A stretch of 64,000 nucleotides of DNA from Pocillopora verrucosa. Lineage: Eukaryota > Cnidaria > Anthozoa > Scleractinia > Pocilloporidae. Position 1 is the stretch's first letter. Each line of letters starts with the position of its first letter. A program made the translations under genes and the position numbers. Below, piece by piece: positions 23,001 to 42,600 of this stretch. The stretch lies in the NCBI RefSeq assembly GCF_036669915.1, contig NC_089318.1:12557071-12621070 (forward strand). Reading direction: 5' to 3'. A model generated the notes under the pieces. It was not told the DNA's origin. It was given only the letters and a program-made list of their open reading frames with translations, and did not search any database.

Positions 23001-25419
23001 ACTCAAGATGTACAGAGAAAGTCACTAGGCAGGACATGGGGAACCACATGGCATCTGAATGTTCTTGGAGGATAATATATTGTGGATATTGTCAAAAATT
23101 AATTGTCTTTAATCAACAAAAGGTATGCAGATATCATGCATCATTTGAATGAAAGGGGAGTTTACTCCATGGGTTGGCTATTTTTTTCTGTCCTTGAAAA
23201 ATTCTCTCGAAATTATTTCCATGACTTCTTATAAATGTAACCGTTTCTTTGTACCTGTACTGAGTGATTAGCTTACACAGTAAAATATGCAGTAGTGTTC
23301 TAAAGTCATTTTTTATTATTTTCAGTGTTAGAAATGTACGGTGGCCCAAAAGGCTCAAACACGAACTAAAAAGAAAACGCAACTACCAAAAATAAAACTC
23401 AACTAATAAGAAGAAAATACAACCAGCAAAGGTGAAACGCGACGAAAAACAAAAAAAAGCCAAGTAAAAGTAGAAACCGCAAATAATATTAAGAGAAACA
23501 TGCAGACGCTGGGTTCTAGTAAGTAACAGTCTGAGGTGATGGGGGCTTGGCAAGAATGGATCCACATTTTGAGATGAAGTTTACATTATTACCAACTGCC
23601 TTTTCTCCGCACTCGCTACAGACATGGCGGGTAGTCGGAGAGACCGAACGACTGGAAAATTGGCGCTAAAATACTAGATCCCAGCCCCTGCATGTTTCTC
23701 CTATTATTTGCGTCTTCTCTTTTAGTTGCATTTTCTTTTTTGTTTGTGTTTGAGCCTTCTGGGCCATCGTGGAAATGTAAGAGTAAATTCAAACATTTTA
23801 TCTGGTGTTTTACAGAAACATTTCGATATCTGCCAAAAGTTCCCAGTTCATTGTACCAACAAGTGTGGCTTAGAAGAGATTCCACGAGGAAAGGTCTGTT
23901 TTAACAGAAACCACTCATCAAGTTTTGGAAAAGGACACTTTCATTTACTTGACACAAACGTTTACTAGGATTTTGCACAATCGTCAAGTAATTTTTGAGA
24001 GATCACGTCATCTCTTACGTAACTCAGCAACTTGAACAGAGTCATAGTAAGCGACAAGTGGCTTTGACAATAAGCTTCATATGGCATAGAGAATCTGCTT
24101 GAAAAACGGTTAGATATTCTTTTGCTAAAATAGACGTTGGGTCTGTATTAATGCGAGATTAAAAGGAGACCGGCTGGTTATCTTTGGCATTACATAGGAA
24201 CACCGTAATCAGTCTCTTATTTATGCCTTTGTTTATAGCTGGAATTTCATATTGGCGAGGATTGTCCTGCAACTGAGGTTTATTGCGAATTCAAGAAATT
24301 GGGATGCGACGTTAAGGTATATATTAAAACAATTACGTTAATATAGAGACCCTTACGACACTTGGCACAGGTGATTTGGCTGTGTAAAGTTTCGTTGCTT
24401 ATCGTAAAATGTGTCGCCTTTCACGGAATTTATAAGGTAGTTAGAGGAAAACTTTTAAGGTGGAGAAAATTCACCTAAACTTTCGCTTTGTTATGAAGGT
24501 AAGAAAAATTATGATGCAGGCACAGCTTTTGAAGGGAACTGTATGGCCAATTTGATTGGTTTTCACTAGAGATTTGGGAAGGCAATTGAATAGCTAGTCA
24601 GACGAATAACTAGAAATGCAGGGATCAGTTGTGCAATTGATATTATGCCAGCTCTCCGTAAAGTTCTGAGTTTAATACGAGTTGTTACAACTGTTGTCCT
24701 TAATGCCGCATTTCTTCTCATTCACACAGTTCCCAAGATCAAACACCAAAGCTCATTTGGAGACACACATTGAACAACACTTGAACTTGGCCCTTCGCAG
24801 CCTTGAGACCACTCAGCGTCAGGTTAAGGATCAGTCACAGCAGATTGAACAACTGATGGCCAAAGATAAAGATTTGTCACAGCAGATTGAACGACTGACT
24901 GCTCAGGTCAAAGTTCAAGATCAACATATTAAGCTCCTGAATAGTCCTCCATTTGTGTGGAAAATTTCAAATTTCCAGGCTGCTTATGAGAAAGCATTGA
25001 GTGGAAAGGAAAACATTTTAACAAGTACATTTTATCTTTCTTCAAACGGGTACAGACTGAGAATCCAAATTTTCTCTAATGCCTATAGGATGAGGTGGTT
25101 CCCAGACGATTTTTTGTCTAGTACAACATACTTTTCTTTCTATATTTGTGTTATTCCAGGAGAATTTGATCCGCTATTATCCTGGCCATTCAAGGAAAAG
25201 TTGCGAGTAACGTTGATCAATCAAAACCCGTGCGAGGATAAGGAGAAAGATATATGGCGCGTAACTGACTTTGGAAGGGTAGATTTGCCCATAATGAGGC
25301 CTCTTACTGAAGATAACCAAAGTTGCCATGGCGTGCTTGGCCCCATTCGTGCCGACACGTTACAATCTGCATCTTTCACACTGAACGATACAATTTTCAT
25401 AATGGTGAAAAAAGAGTAG
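20049..25419 (+). CDS. TRAF-like RING/zinc-finger/MATH protein, complete
   Basis: Seven exons: 20049-20218, 20570-20621, 22350-22448, 22958-23122, 23816-23893, 24239-24316 and 24730-25419 (TAG). Phases agree throughout, giving 443 codons. A C3HC3D RING of TRAF type occupies residues 27-66 (C27, C30, C43, H45, C48, C51, C63, D66). TRAF-type zinc fingers follow (IFPDTACRRKILDLTVKC, VVQCPNSRC, CGYCQ, HFDICQKF, HIGEDCPATEVYCEF). A short coiled coil (about 240-285) has two 14-residue units. The MATH domain (about 288-443) runs from FVWKISNF to FIMVKKE. The family acts as trimeric cytosolic adaptors and E3 ligases in receptor signalling. The start ATG opens MAAEQNVPQL. Intron 2 carries copies of a minisatellite also found 3' of the gene. 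The receptor and orthology to a numbered TRAF are not assigned. Confidence 0.92.
21505..21575 (+). repeat. Two isolated copies of the ~32-bp minisatellite
   Basis: In the second intron of the TRAF-like gene, GGTATGTTACTCCCACCAAT and GGTATGTATCTCGCACTAAT match the unit tandemly repeated at 25676-26095, each followed by CAGA. Degenerate, two units only. Confidence 0.65.
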
Positions 25420-25675
25420 TATCATGTACTGGAACTGACTAAGCAAACTCTTAAGGTTTTATTTTGGCGATTCCCTTGTAAAGCATTACCCATCCTCACT
25501 GAAGATATAGTTGCCACTTATTAGTTGTGCTCAAATTATCAAAACAGCAGATTTTACCTTAACTAGAGCTGACCGGCAAGGCAAATCGTTATTTCCTCTT
25601 TTCCGAGCTCGTTTACTTCCCTTTATGAGCTATTTAAAATGATGATAATTATTAAATACACTACGTCGTCCAAAG

Positions 25676-26095
25676 CTGTGTTTCTCACACCAATCGGATT
25701 TAGTGGAGTATGTTGCACGCCCTTATCTGATTGCACAGAATGCATTCCTTGCAGTAATGAGTTTTGCTAGAGTATGCTGTTCGCACCAATCAGATTGTGT
25801 CAGGTATGATGCTTGCACTTGGCAGATTTGCTAAGGTATGTTACTGGCACCAAACAGATTGCGCCGGGTATGTTGCTCACACCAATGAGATTGTGCTGGG
25901 TATGTTGCGTGAACCAAAGAGATTGCCCCGGGTATATTACTTGCACCAGATTGTGCTAGGCATATTTCCCGCACCAATCAGATTGAGTCAGGTTTAACGC
26001 TCGCACCAATCAGATTGTGCTGGGTATGTTGCTCGCACCAATCTGATTGCATTGGGTATGTTTCTTGCACCAGACAGATTCGTCATTGAACATAT
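25676..26095 (+). repeat. Degenerate ~32-bp minisatellite
   Basis: About a dozen imperfect units built around GGTATGTTGCTCGCACCAAT followed by CAGATTGTGCT. Spacing is about 32 bp with some shortened units. It lies just 3' of the complete TRAF-like gene. Confidence 0.85.
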
Positions 26096-26900
26096 GTTGT
26101 TGGCACTAATCAAGTTACCATAGTACTTTCTGCATCGACTGCGATATTGAATACCGTTTCTTTCAATTGGAAGTTGCATGATTTACTTCTTTCATCTAGA
26201 CAGGTTTTTCCCATTCCAGGTACTTATTCCCTCGTCTCTATTTTTATTGGCGTTACCTTTTACATGACTTCTTCAGTATAAAACTGAAAACTTAACCAAA
26301 TAATCCTACCCCACTTAAAATGTTACTATGGATTAAAATGTTAACATGGATACTGTTTGTCAATTTTCCACGCAGTCCTCACCTACTTTAACTTTTTCTA
26401 CCAATCAAATTTTCTTTTAGGTACCTTACACTTTGCCCCATCATGTGACTATTTCTTGTAAAGAGCCTGTATCTTGTCACGCACTTAACACGCAGAGGGC
26501 AAAGTCCAGATGAGAAGCATGCAATCAAAAAGCTCGCGTAGTTATGCAATCGTGAGAGCCTATGAAATAAGATCCTTCTCTCTTCTCTCCATGTCTTTTC
26601 AGTGACGCGGAGATCGCAACGAAACTCTGACAAATGTTTAAAGGGGATGAAATACAATTTGGGTTCGCTGTTACCAGAAAAATTATAAGCAGTATTTATG
26701 TAGCAAACAACTGCATGTAACGATGTGTTTTTATGATGACACTGGTAAAGGAACGGCAGTTAGTGAAGCACCAATGCAAGTTATTTTCAGATAGTAACTC
26801 AGATAACAGAGACGATAGGCCACAAACTAACTTTCTCCGAGCTTATTTCAGATTAATTGAAGGTTTTCTACTTTCTGTTGAAATAAAGTATCGAGTATTT
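26096..26900. other. 3' flank of the complete TRAF-like gene, shared with 15.4-15.8 kb
   Basis: No gene seen. 26300-26480 aligns by eye with 15640-15800, sharing TTTTCCACGCA, TTTTCTAC, CCTTTTAG and CCCCATCATGTG in order. This extends the segmental duplication that includes the MATH pseudogene. Confidence 0.6.
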
Positions 26901-27089
26901 AACAAATAGAGAAGCCTTGACTGTGCTCTGTTCTGTTATAAAGCACGCAGGAAGCGGCTAGAGCACGAAAGAAGTGTAGGGAGAAACACGAGACGTAGTC
27001 GAGTGTTTCTTCCCACTTCTTGAGTGCTCTAGCCGCTTCCTAAGTGCTTTATAACAGAACAGAGCACAGTCAAGACTTCTCTATTTGTT
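26901..27089. mobile_element. Palindromic MITE, ~190 bp
   Basis: Near-perfect inverted repeat from AACAAATAGAGAAG to its reverse complement. The arms share CTTGACTGTGCTCTGTTCTG, TATAAAGCAC and GAAGCGGCTAGAGCAC, with a short centre near 26990. No coding capacity. The sequence TGCTCTATACTCTCATAGAG recurs nearby at about 27180 and 28127. Confidence 0.85.
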
Positions 27090-30000
27090 TTATAATAAAG
27101 AATCCGTTAAATTCCCCATGTATTACTTACAATTTTCAAAACAAACTTTATTTCCAAAGCGAAGAACAGTGTCGTCAGCATGCTCTATACTCTCATAGAG
27201 CACGCTACAATAAGCCAATCAGAATCCCTGTTAGAATGGTTCAAATAATCTCATTGGCTGTACAAGACAAAAGCTGTCAAAAGTGTCAAACCATCAAAGT
27301 TCAAAAACCACCAAAGTTCACACTCTGCGATAGTTTACAAACAAAAATAATTCGGCAGGTCGAATTTAACGCTTTTGCCTGAAGTTTTTAATTCAGAATC
27401 TTGAAGTGAAATGTTCCGTGAACTTCAGCCGAATTATGGCTCATAAAAACACGCGGGTTTTTTCACATGACAAAGTAGAAAACAAACTGTTCAAGGCGAG
27501 TGTTTTTTAAATGAACGACAGCCGAATTCACCGGAACATGAAGATCGCTCGGGATGACAGCGCCGCAAAACTCGGCTGCAGTGACTGAAGTGACTTTCCA
27601 CTCAACACATTGGAAAGGATATCAGAGCGAGCTCTTATTTTTTCACTCGAAGGGCGGCATGATAAGTGAGCCGCGATGGACTTCAGCATGATCATATTTG
27701 CTCAGACACCGTCATGATTAGTATGAATTTTAACAATTATGCCAGTTTGGTTATATTTTTCATCATTTCTGTTTTGTTCTGTTTTGTTTTTGAACTCTGA
27801 ACTTTATATACTATACGAGTGTTGGCTGTGTTTGATTTTCATCACCCTACGTAAGCTTGCAATCTAACTGAGCGTGAAAATCTTTAAAACTCGGAATGTC
27901 TATTTTGTTTTTCATTTGAGGATTTTCGTATCTGCCCACGTTTTAATAACGTAAATAACGGCGCCTGGTATGTTTACAAACCTTTCTTTGGTTCTTCTGT
28001 TACTACTCGCCGGCTCGCTTGTTCCGAAATTTCACTTTCAATTATCGAAAAAAAGCTAAAAAGAAGTCCCGGAAAAGGTCGAACATGGTACAATTTGGCA
28101 GATGGCGTGACAGCTTTCGCTCAGTTCTATGCTCTATACTCTCATAGAGCACGCTCTTTCAACCAATGACAGCGCGCGTTATATCCGAACTTTATTATAA
28201 TTTTCATTAGAATCTTTGGTAAGCATCAGTTACACAGGGACATCCCATCCCAACCCACCCATCCCCAGACTTAACTTTTGCATGCATGCAAATTCCCTAC
28301 TGCTGCACGAGAAATTTATCACAAGACGAAAAAAAATTGGAGAAAAGGAGTTTTCTTTAAATGAATGACGCCATAGAACTTTACATTTGGAGCCAGGGAA
28401 GTGTTTAAAGAACGAAGAAGAGTTACTGCTGGCGTGCAGTGATTGGAAATCAGCGAATGGATACACCACCGGGTATCGCCTTTTTTTCAGTCTGGGAGGT
28501 AGAAAACCTAAGGCATGCTTGTTGTCTCTTCAGTTTCCTGTATTTCTTACACTGAAGTGGGCACTCAACTGGTTCATCTCTGCAGTTATTTTGGGTTCCC
28601 AGAAACTGTGTTTATTCATTCTCCAATTCATTACGCTGTTGGTGTTTTAATGATATGAGTAAGTCTGAGTACAATTAAAACTTGTTTCTTTTGTTTAATG
28701 TCGTTGTTGAATTCTCACACTTGCCTATTTTAACTATTTCATTTACATTTCTCCCTAGCGAAGAGGGACTATTTAGCACACCAGTATGTACAGTTCATTT
28801 GCTCAGAGAGAGTTATTTGAGGTAAAATCCACACTCTGGAAAAAAGCCTGAATCATATCAGAAACTACCCTCGCGGTCAAACGAAAGTAAACCAAGAAAA
28901 GATCTTAATAGTATTCATGCGATTTGAGGCAATGATCTTCCAAGGCACCCTTGAAGGCATTTTAGAACACATCAGCCAATGGAAACTATCACTTTCGTTA
29001 TCCTATTCTTTAACTTATATTAGGGAATCCCTTTCTTTTGTGTACAAAGTACTTCAAGTCAAATGGGTACCTCCTTAGGCGGAGTAGCATAGAATTACAC
29101 CCATCCTCAAGGCAACACGGGAGTGCCTGGAGGACACTCTTCAAAATACAAAGTTGATAGTCCATCTACTTTTTTCGCCAAAATTGTCGGTTCTTCGTAT
29201 TCGCTCGGAGGAACAATGTCAGGTTTTTCCGCTGAGTGAGAACTACGGAATAATTAAAAGCATTCTACTTTCGGGAGGAAATAAGGGCGTTAAGAAATAA
29301 CTACTTCCCCTTCCTTCCCCCGCTCTGAGCATCTTGAATCTCAAATGCGAACAATAATTTCATGTCGGAACAATATTTTACGTATGGATCAAATAAATAA
29401 GCCATAGGGGAGTTTGAAATTTTCTTCCCGTGATGGAAATATTCGTGTAGCATTAAAAATATTTAGCGCCTCGTTTGCGTGACCGAAACGTTTAAAACTG
29501 AATTTTCTTGTCAGTACATTGCTGTGAAAATAATCTCATATTTCATAAGATCAATGTTGAGTTTTTTAGGAATTGTAAGAGTACGCTCTTCTCTGATACA
29601 GCGAAGAGATGTCAAAAAGTAGATTTCAAAAAATATTTACAAACGTCGTTCTTTCAACCGTAAGCTATGATATGCGATTATCAAGGTGCACAATGGAATG
29701 TTTCCTTCCATTACTGTTCAGGAAACTCCTAACTAGAGCACGGACATGTGCCCTAATAAGGGTTCCATTGTATATTATATCTTTTCAGGCAAGATTAAAT
29801 GTCGCGTCATTTCATGACAGTTCTTTACAACTTATGTCCACCCCTCAGAGTGACCTGCCCAATTCCTTCCCTCTCTCAAATAGGAAAATTTACTTTCAAA
29901 AACTGGTTGTTTTGTTTCCTATTTCCGTTTTCAAGTTTTCCGCTAAATCTATTCGGAGAACGTTCGCCAGATGTTTGAAAGTTAATCAGTTTGGCGATTA

Positions 30001-30103
30001 CACCAATCTAACTACCATTAAAATGCTCACACATAATACTGCGTATATTTCACAAATGCATAACGAACGGCGCACATGATCAAACGTTGTTACTAAAAGG
30101 CCT
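27090..30103. other. Intergenic, no gene recognised
   Basis: Includes two identical short stem-loops (about 27180-27206 and 28127-28153) roughly 950 bp apart, probably ends of a related element, and AT-rich DNA. A 156-codon plus-strand open frame at 29609-30079 has no domain, no splice context and Ser/Leu/Phe-rich content. I treat it as accidental. Confidence 0.4.
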
Positions 30104-36779
<6,676 letters not shown>

Positions 36780-38543
36780 CACATTCAATAGTCGTACGAA
36801 ATGTTACCGCATTGACCGAAGACGTTTGATCAATAACAAAGTGTGTCCTTATCCAGTGTTTGTCACATAAGGATCTCAGTCAGTTTGTCTTGTAGTATTC
36901 CAAATGTTAAACACTTGTAAGCTAAGATTTTAGTAGATTCTCCAGTGCATTCAAGATCTGTCATTACTGTCTTTGGGCTATGAAATCTTCGATGTTACAT
37001 GAAGCTCCCTGAAGAAATGGGGAAGTAAACCTTGTTGATGGCGCCTTTGTGTTTTCGCATCGGATTCGATCCAAGATAAAAAGCCACAACGTGAAGGATT
37101 TCCGTGCAATAAATTATTTCATGACGAAATATCTGGCCTATTTACTGAGTTTTCTAAATCATCTCGATTAAAACAATTCTGCATTAATTTCTTTGCAAAA
37201 TTAGTTGATGTTGACGTCAAGGCAACCGTGGACACCTGATTGGTTCCCGACCCAAAGTAAATTCCATCTCACTAGGGTAGGGTTGGTGGAATTACTGCGC
37301 CCTGAAAGTCCCAGGGATAGAAGACTTTGGGTTGAGACTATTCGAATAACAGGTAGTAATGTTTTTTAATTGATTTTTGCTCGAGTCTTTTTTTTTCTTT
37401 TTTTGTTTCTGACTTGTATTTCAAAAGGAAATAAGAAAGTCCTAACTCCAAAGCATTTCTGATATGTGAAAAAATTAAAAAATGGATTGAGCACTCAGAA
37501 GAGTCGAGTGAAAGACCTAATGGGAACAATGGAGCCATAACTATCCTCGTCCTGTCCTGCCAAATTATTTACTACATGCACCATCTGTTCTAATCCACCG
37601 CTCTTTATTGTATAACTTTAAACAAATAAATAGTTGGTAAAAAATAAATTTGTGATAAATTGATTGAACTGCCTACATATATGAATGGTTTGTGATGGTA
37701 GACCCTCTCTCTTACTCCAGGTTGGGAAGGTGGAAGAGCCACTGGTAATGAGATTGCATTCAAAGGTCCCATCCTTGTTTTAATAACCCCTCTGCCTTCA
37801 TGTCCATCAAGTTCTCAAAAAACTGTAACGCTCACATCTGGATGGCCACACTGCTTGATAATTGCAAAATTTTTAAATTGCAATGTTTTGATCTAATTCC
37901 TCAACATCTCTATTTAATTGGTAACAATGCTCACTGTGTGACTAACTCATTGGGACAACACTTCTCTGCTCAAAAAGTTAAGTTGATTTCGTTCAATCTA
38001 TTTACCATGTTTATCACCTTTCCTCCCAATAGTGGCAAATGAAAAGTTGGAAAATAAAATCAGTTTAAAAGGACACAAACCAATGTTATGGGATCTAAGC
38101 ACAGAGTAGAGAAAATCCTGAACTCATAACACTGCAATCATTAACACAGTCTACAGACAAAGACAACTAGTTCACATCACTAGTTTAACATCAATTCTGG
38201 TAACAAAGAGAAAAGTTAAATAAGCTTTGAGGGATATTTTCTTCCCACACATGGATGAAATAAGACTTGCTGAATAAAGCAACAAAAATAAAATCCGTAT
38301 ATCCCTCACATTTCCCACACCTTTTACATTATAATGATCATCACTTTTTCCCTTATTGATTGTGCCATGGTGAAATCCAGCCTGTATGTTACAATAACAT
38401 AGTAAACATACTGGAAAATTTTGTTGCCAATCAGATATTGGGGTTAAAATTGCCATTAGAGAGCTTCCCCGACATGACTAAAGAGTTGAATAAAAAAAAA
38501 ATTCCCTTTATACATTTTGACATAAGGGTCCTCCTTTGCTATA
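36780..38543. other. 5' flank of PCNX4
   Basis: Should contain the PCNX4 promoter (minus strand, proximal part near 36780-37100). No TATA box or clear element recognised. The rest is AT-rich without a supported gene. Confidence 0.4.
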
Positions 38544-38891
38544 TACAGGGTCTGTACAGTTTTGAGCTGTGACTTTCCATGACTTCCCAAAAACTTCAAT
38601 AATCTAAGTTAAGTAAGTGTACCGATAAGTTCATTCCAAATGGCTCACAAATTTGCATAGATGTCAAACAAGAATACCCACAAGGGTAGATCTTCTGCCA
38701 ATATTTATTTATACTGAAATTAAATCTTGTTTCTTGAATTTTTTGTTTAAAATTTGGGTCTATGTTGCTTTGCACTCATAGCAAACCAGCCAATTTTCCA
38801 GGAGCCAAACAACGACTTTTCAGGCCTGGAAAATGAAATTATAAAAATTCCATGACTTTCCAGGTTTTATGAGACCTGTACGAACCCTGTA
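38544..38891. mobile_element. hAT-like MITE (TACAGGG termini)
   Basis: Starts TACAGGGTCTGTACAG and ends with the inverse-type CTGTACGAACCCTGTA. Just inside, CCATGACTT and CATGACTTTCCAGG recur. Termini of this form are typical of non-autonomous hAT elements. No clear 8-bp target duplication is visible. It lies in the interval between PCNX4 and FAM177. Confidence 0.65.
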
Positions 38892-39624
38892 CAGAAAGGA
38901 ATTCCCTAAATAAGAGTTCTACGCTGTATTTAAGTTATTTTCAATATTAATAGTTACAAATTGAGCTAATATCACTAGGAAAACTTTGTCTTACAACTTC
39001 ATACTATTAGGGTCATGATATCTTGTTTGGAACTACAACTACTGATCAATAACAGTTTCGTATCAGTAAACTAGTTACTGTAGAAAAATTGAGCTCTGAA
39101 AATTTTCTGATGCATAAAAAATATTATCTAGATATTTAAGAACCCTATCAATGTGGGTTCATGCAGGAACACATGTACAAAGTTTACACTCAAATGTATG
39201 CCTAATTCAGCACTTTCCCCTTGATATAAACTGGAATAAACAGCATCTTTACAAGCTCATTGAAGATATATCCATTTTTCAACTTAATGTGGTTTTGTTT
39301 GTATCCTCAGACATACCCTAAGTTATATTGAAAGGTGTCTCCCTTTACAAACATGTTTACAACATTGAAAACAAAAGAGTGTACTTAATCATGAAGCCTA
39401 ATTCATTCAATAATCAAAGCTACATTGAAAAGTCTATACTACACCATATACTTTAGCTACAAGTACAGCATACTGATGAGATTAAAAAAAAAAAAAAAGA
39501 TGTTAACAGTTTTTGACATTGCAGGGTAGTGGACAATTGCACTGGTTATGTGACTACAAACATTCAGTGCTCTCCACATAATTATTGCAAATTACAGTTC
39601 AGAAACAGTTATAAAAGTTCAAAA

Positions 39625-42600
39625 TTAGTTTGGCATGTTCTCTACACTTTGTTTGACAACATTTCCATTTAGTAATTCAGCAGCTTTTTGAAGATCTAAG
39701 CTGTTGCCTCCTTCTAAAGATGCTAATCTCTCAGCTGCCATTCTTTCAACATATTCCCTTTCTCTCCGTTCTTGCTCTTCCTCTTCTCTTTCCTAAAAGA
39801 AAAACAGCTCTAAGTTACACTATTTCAGTACTTGACCCCTTCATACCCAAAGTATTTCTAGACTATAGGTAGTTATTAACTATTTTACTTCTAAGACCTC
39901 ATTACTAATTCTCCTTACTACATGGCATACAATTCTTATGAGGTTACTATGGGGAACTTGGTATTGGATTAACTAAGAACAAATTTTTTTCTTTACTTAC
40001 ATCACTTGTCGGAGATATTGTCAGGAGAAATGTTGTCTTCATCAATCATGGGAAATTAAGGGTTACCTGAGTGGGAGGGCTAGATGGGAAAACATTTTGA
40101 TTTGAGGTCATAATGTATGGAATGGGCACAGCAAGTTCCATGCATCATGACCCAGAGCCAAATATTTTCAAGTCCAGACTGACCTAACTCAGTCAATACA
40201 CATTTTATAACATGACTCTCATTGTTCCTATTTCTTCCTTTCTTCTTTCAGCTTGTAGCTCACAAGGCCATAGGGCTTTACAAGGCCATAGGGCTTTACA
40301 AGGTCATAGGGCTTTACAAGGCCATAGGGCTTCACGAGGCCATAGGGCTTCACAAGGCCATAGGGCTTCACAAGGCCATAGGGCTTCACAAGGCCATAGG
40401 GCTTCACAAGGCCATAGGGCTTCACAAGGCCATAGGGCTTCACAAGGCCATAGGGCTTCACAAGGCCATAGGGCTTCACAAGGCCATAGGGCTTTACAAG
40501 GCCATAGGGCTTTACAAGGCCATGCTCGCATTATTGTGTTATCATAACTAGATTTTTGTCTCTGGTTTCCTACAATAAAAGCATGTGTGGGTTATATGGG
40601 TCATATAATAATCAAAAGTACGTGCCTACAGTTTCATGGAATAAAGCAGCAGATTTAATAACAAATTCTTGCCAAAAAAGCTAAGTAAAATTTCTTTTCT
40701 CAAGGACAACCTTAATCAAATAAAAACATCAGAATAGGTCACAAAAGTAGGAACTCTAAAAATCATAATAACTCAATGGAAAATTAAAACTTTGTAAAAA
40801 ATATTACACCAAAACAGAAAATTTTTTGGAGACCATATAAAATTGAAAGTGGGGATTGATTTCTGAGGCTTCATTAATAAAACAGGGTGAATCTTAACCC
40901 CTTAACTCCCATAAATGACCAAGACAGAATTTCTCCTTATGATACCAATCCAATATCAAGATGACAAGTGATGAGAATGAAGAAAAATGTAAATTAAAAG
41001 ATTATACATGTAGTTGATCCAGTAACAAATTCTCCAAACTAACATCATAAGAAATGTATGGCAGACAGTAAAGATTCATGTTTTCATGATTCATCTCCTT
41101 GTTTACTAAAACCAATGGGGTAGCATTGAAGATGGGCTCTGAATGGCTACTCAAACGCTGAACAACCTTTGCTATTCACCAAGTAACTCGCACTGGATTT
41201 GCACCCAGAAATAAGGTAATTGTTGCAAGAACAAACAATCCAAATCATCTTTGGGTGCAATATACTAAAACAAATATTTAACTTAGTGTCAGTGGCTAGT
41301 GTTAGATATTCACCCCACCCCTTCTCTGCATGGTAAATATTCACCTCTAGCCATCTCCACTGTGGTGAATAGTTACTAAATATATACCAATGTACAACTG
41401 ACCTGCTCCTTGAGTCTATAAAATTCATCAATAACATATTGATATCTTGGTGTGGTAATTCCAAAGAAAGCTGCCAGCTTTTCTCCCAGATATTCAGCCA
41501 CTAAAGATAGCAAAAAAAAAGGAAAGAATAAGGAAAAAATAAAATGAATCAGTAATATTATAAGACAGGTGAACTGAATTGACAACTGCTAATAACAGCG
41601 GAGCTCCCAGAGCGCAGCCCCATAATTATACAAAATGGTAGTGGTAACCCATCAAGCCAAAAAAATTTGGACTTGTGACCGTACAACTGTACGACCGACC
41701 ATACAAGGTGCTACTTTTAACATGCATGGTCAACTGTACCACAGGCACGCCAACGCCATGGCTTTGTCCAGTAGTCTGAGTGGTCAGTGCTCTGGGTTCC
41801 AAGTCGGACAACCTGGGTTCTAGTCCTGGCCGGGGCAAGACGTTATGCCCTTGAGACGTGCGGAGGGAAAAAAAATGCGAGCTCCGCTTTTAGGCTTGGC
41901 TAAATCTATATATCACAATTGGCCAATGAGACTGACCTTGAAATGTCAAACATTTTATTTGTTCAGCCATTAACAAGCTATCTGAAATCTGGGAATCAAA
42001 CTCATAAACTCACAACATTTTTCAAAGCTTCGAGAAAATTAAAATAAGGATACTCTTAGAATGTACAAATAGCACATGAAATGGTGTAACATAACTATAA
42101 AAGAGTAATGATTACACAAACTACCTCTATTAATTGTAAATACCTTTAAGAGCTCCACTTGATACTGCTACAACGTAGTACCATACCCAAAGTGGCCATG
42201 TTAGGTCAGACTGAAAAATCAAAGGGTAAGCTGTCTCAATAACATCTCCTTGGTTCATCATATCATGATATGTGAACTTCCACAGCAAAACATACACTAT
42301 TAATGGCTTTCTGTTCAAAAGCTGTTTCTTAGCCATTCAGAAAAATTTGCATCCGTTTGAAAGGCTTTGGTCATCCATTCAATAGAAACATCCATCCATT
42401 CAACTGGCTTGGTCATCCATTTGTCTAAAACATTAGCCAGTTCGAACGGCTTGGTCATCTGTTTGTTGAAAACATCAGCCTGCTCAAATGACTCAGACAA
42501 TTTTATGTCAAACAACTTGTATCATCCGTTTGGAAGGTTCAGGATTGGATAGTGTTGTGTTACCTGTCACACAGGTCTACTTTATGCAAATGTCAGAAAA

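Noticed and set aside
29609..30079. 156-codon plus-strand open frame next to PCNX4
   Set aside because: No domain, no signal or membrane logic, Ser/Leu/Phe-rich translation of AT-rich DNA, no paralogue or splice partner.
40212..40551. Open frames of 75-111 codons with perfect hexapeptide repeats
   Set aside because: Produced by an 18-bp stop-free minisatellite in an intron; open on both strands at once.
41600..41900. Possible functional tRNA gene from A- and B-box-like sequences
   Set aside because: No cloverleaf with paired acceptor stem; repeated at 50.1 kb with the same flanks, so it is a mobile element.
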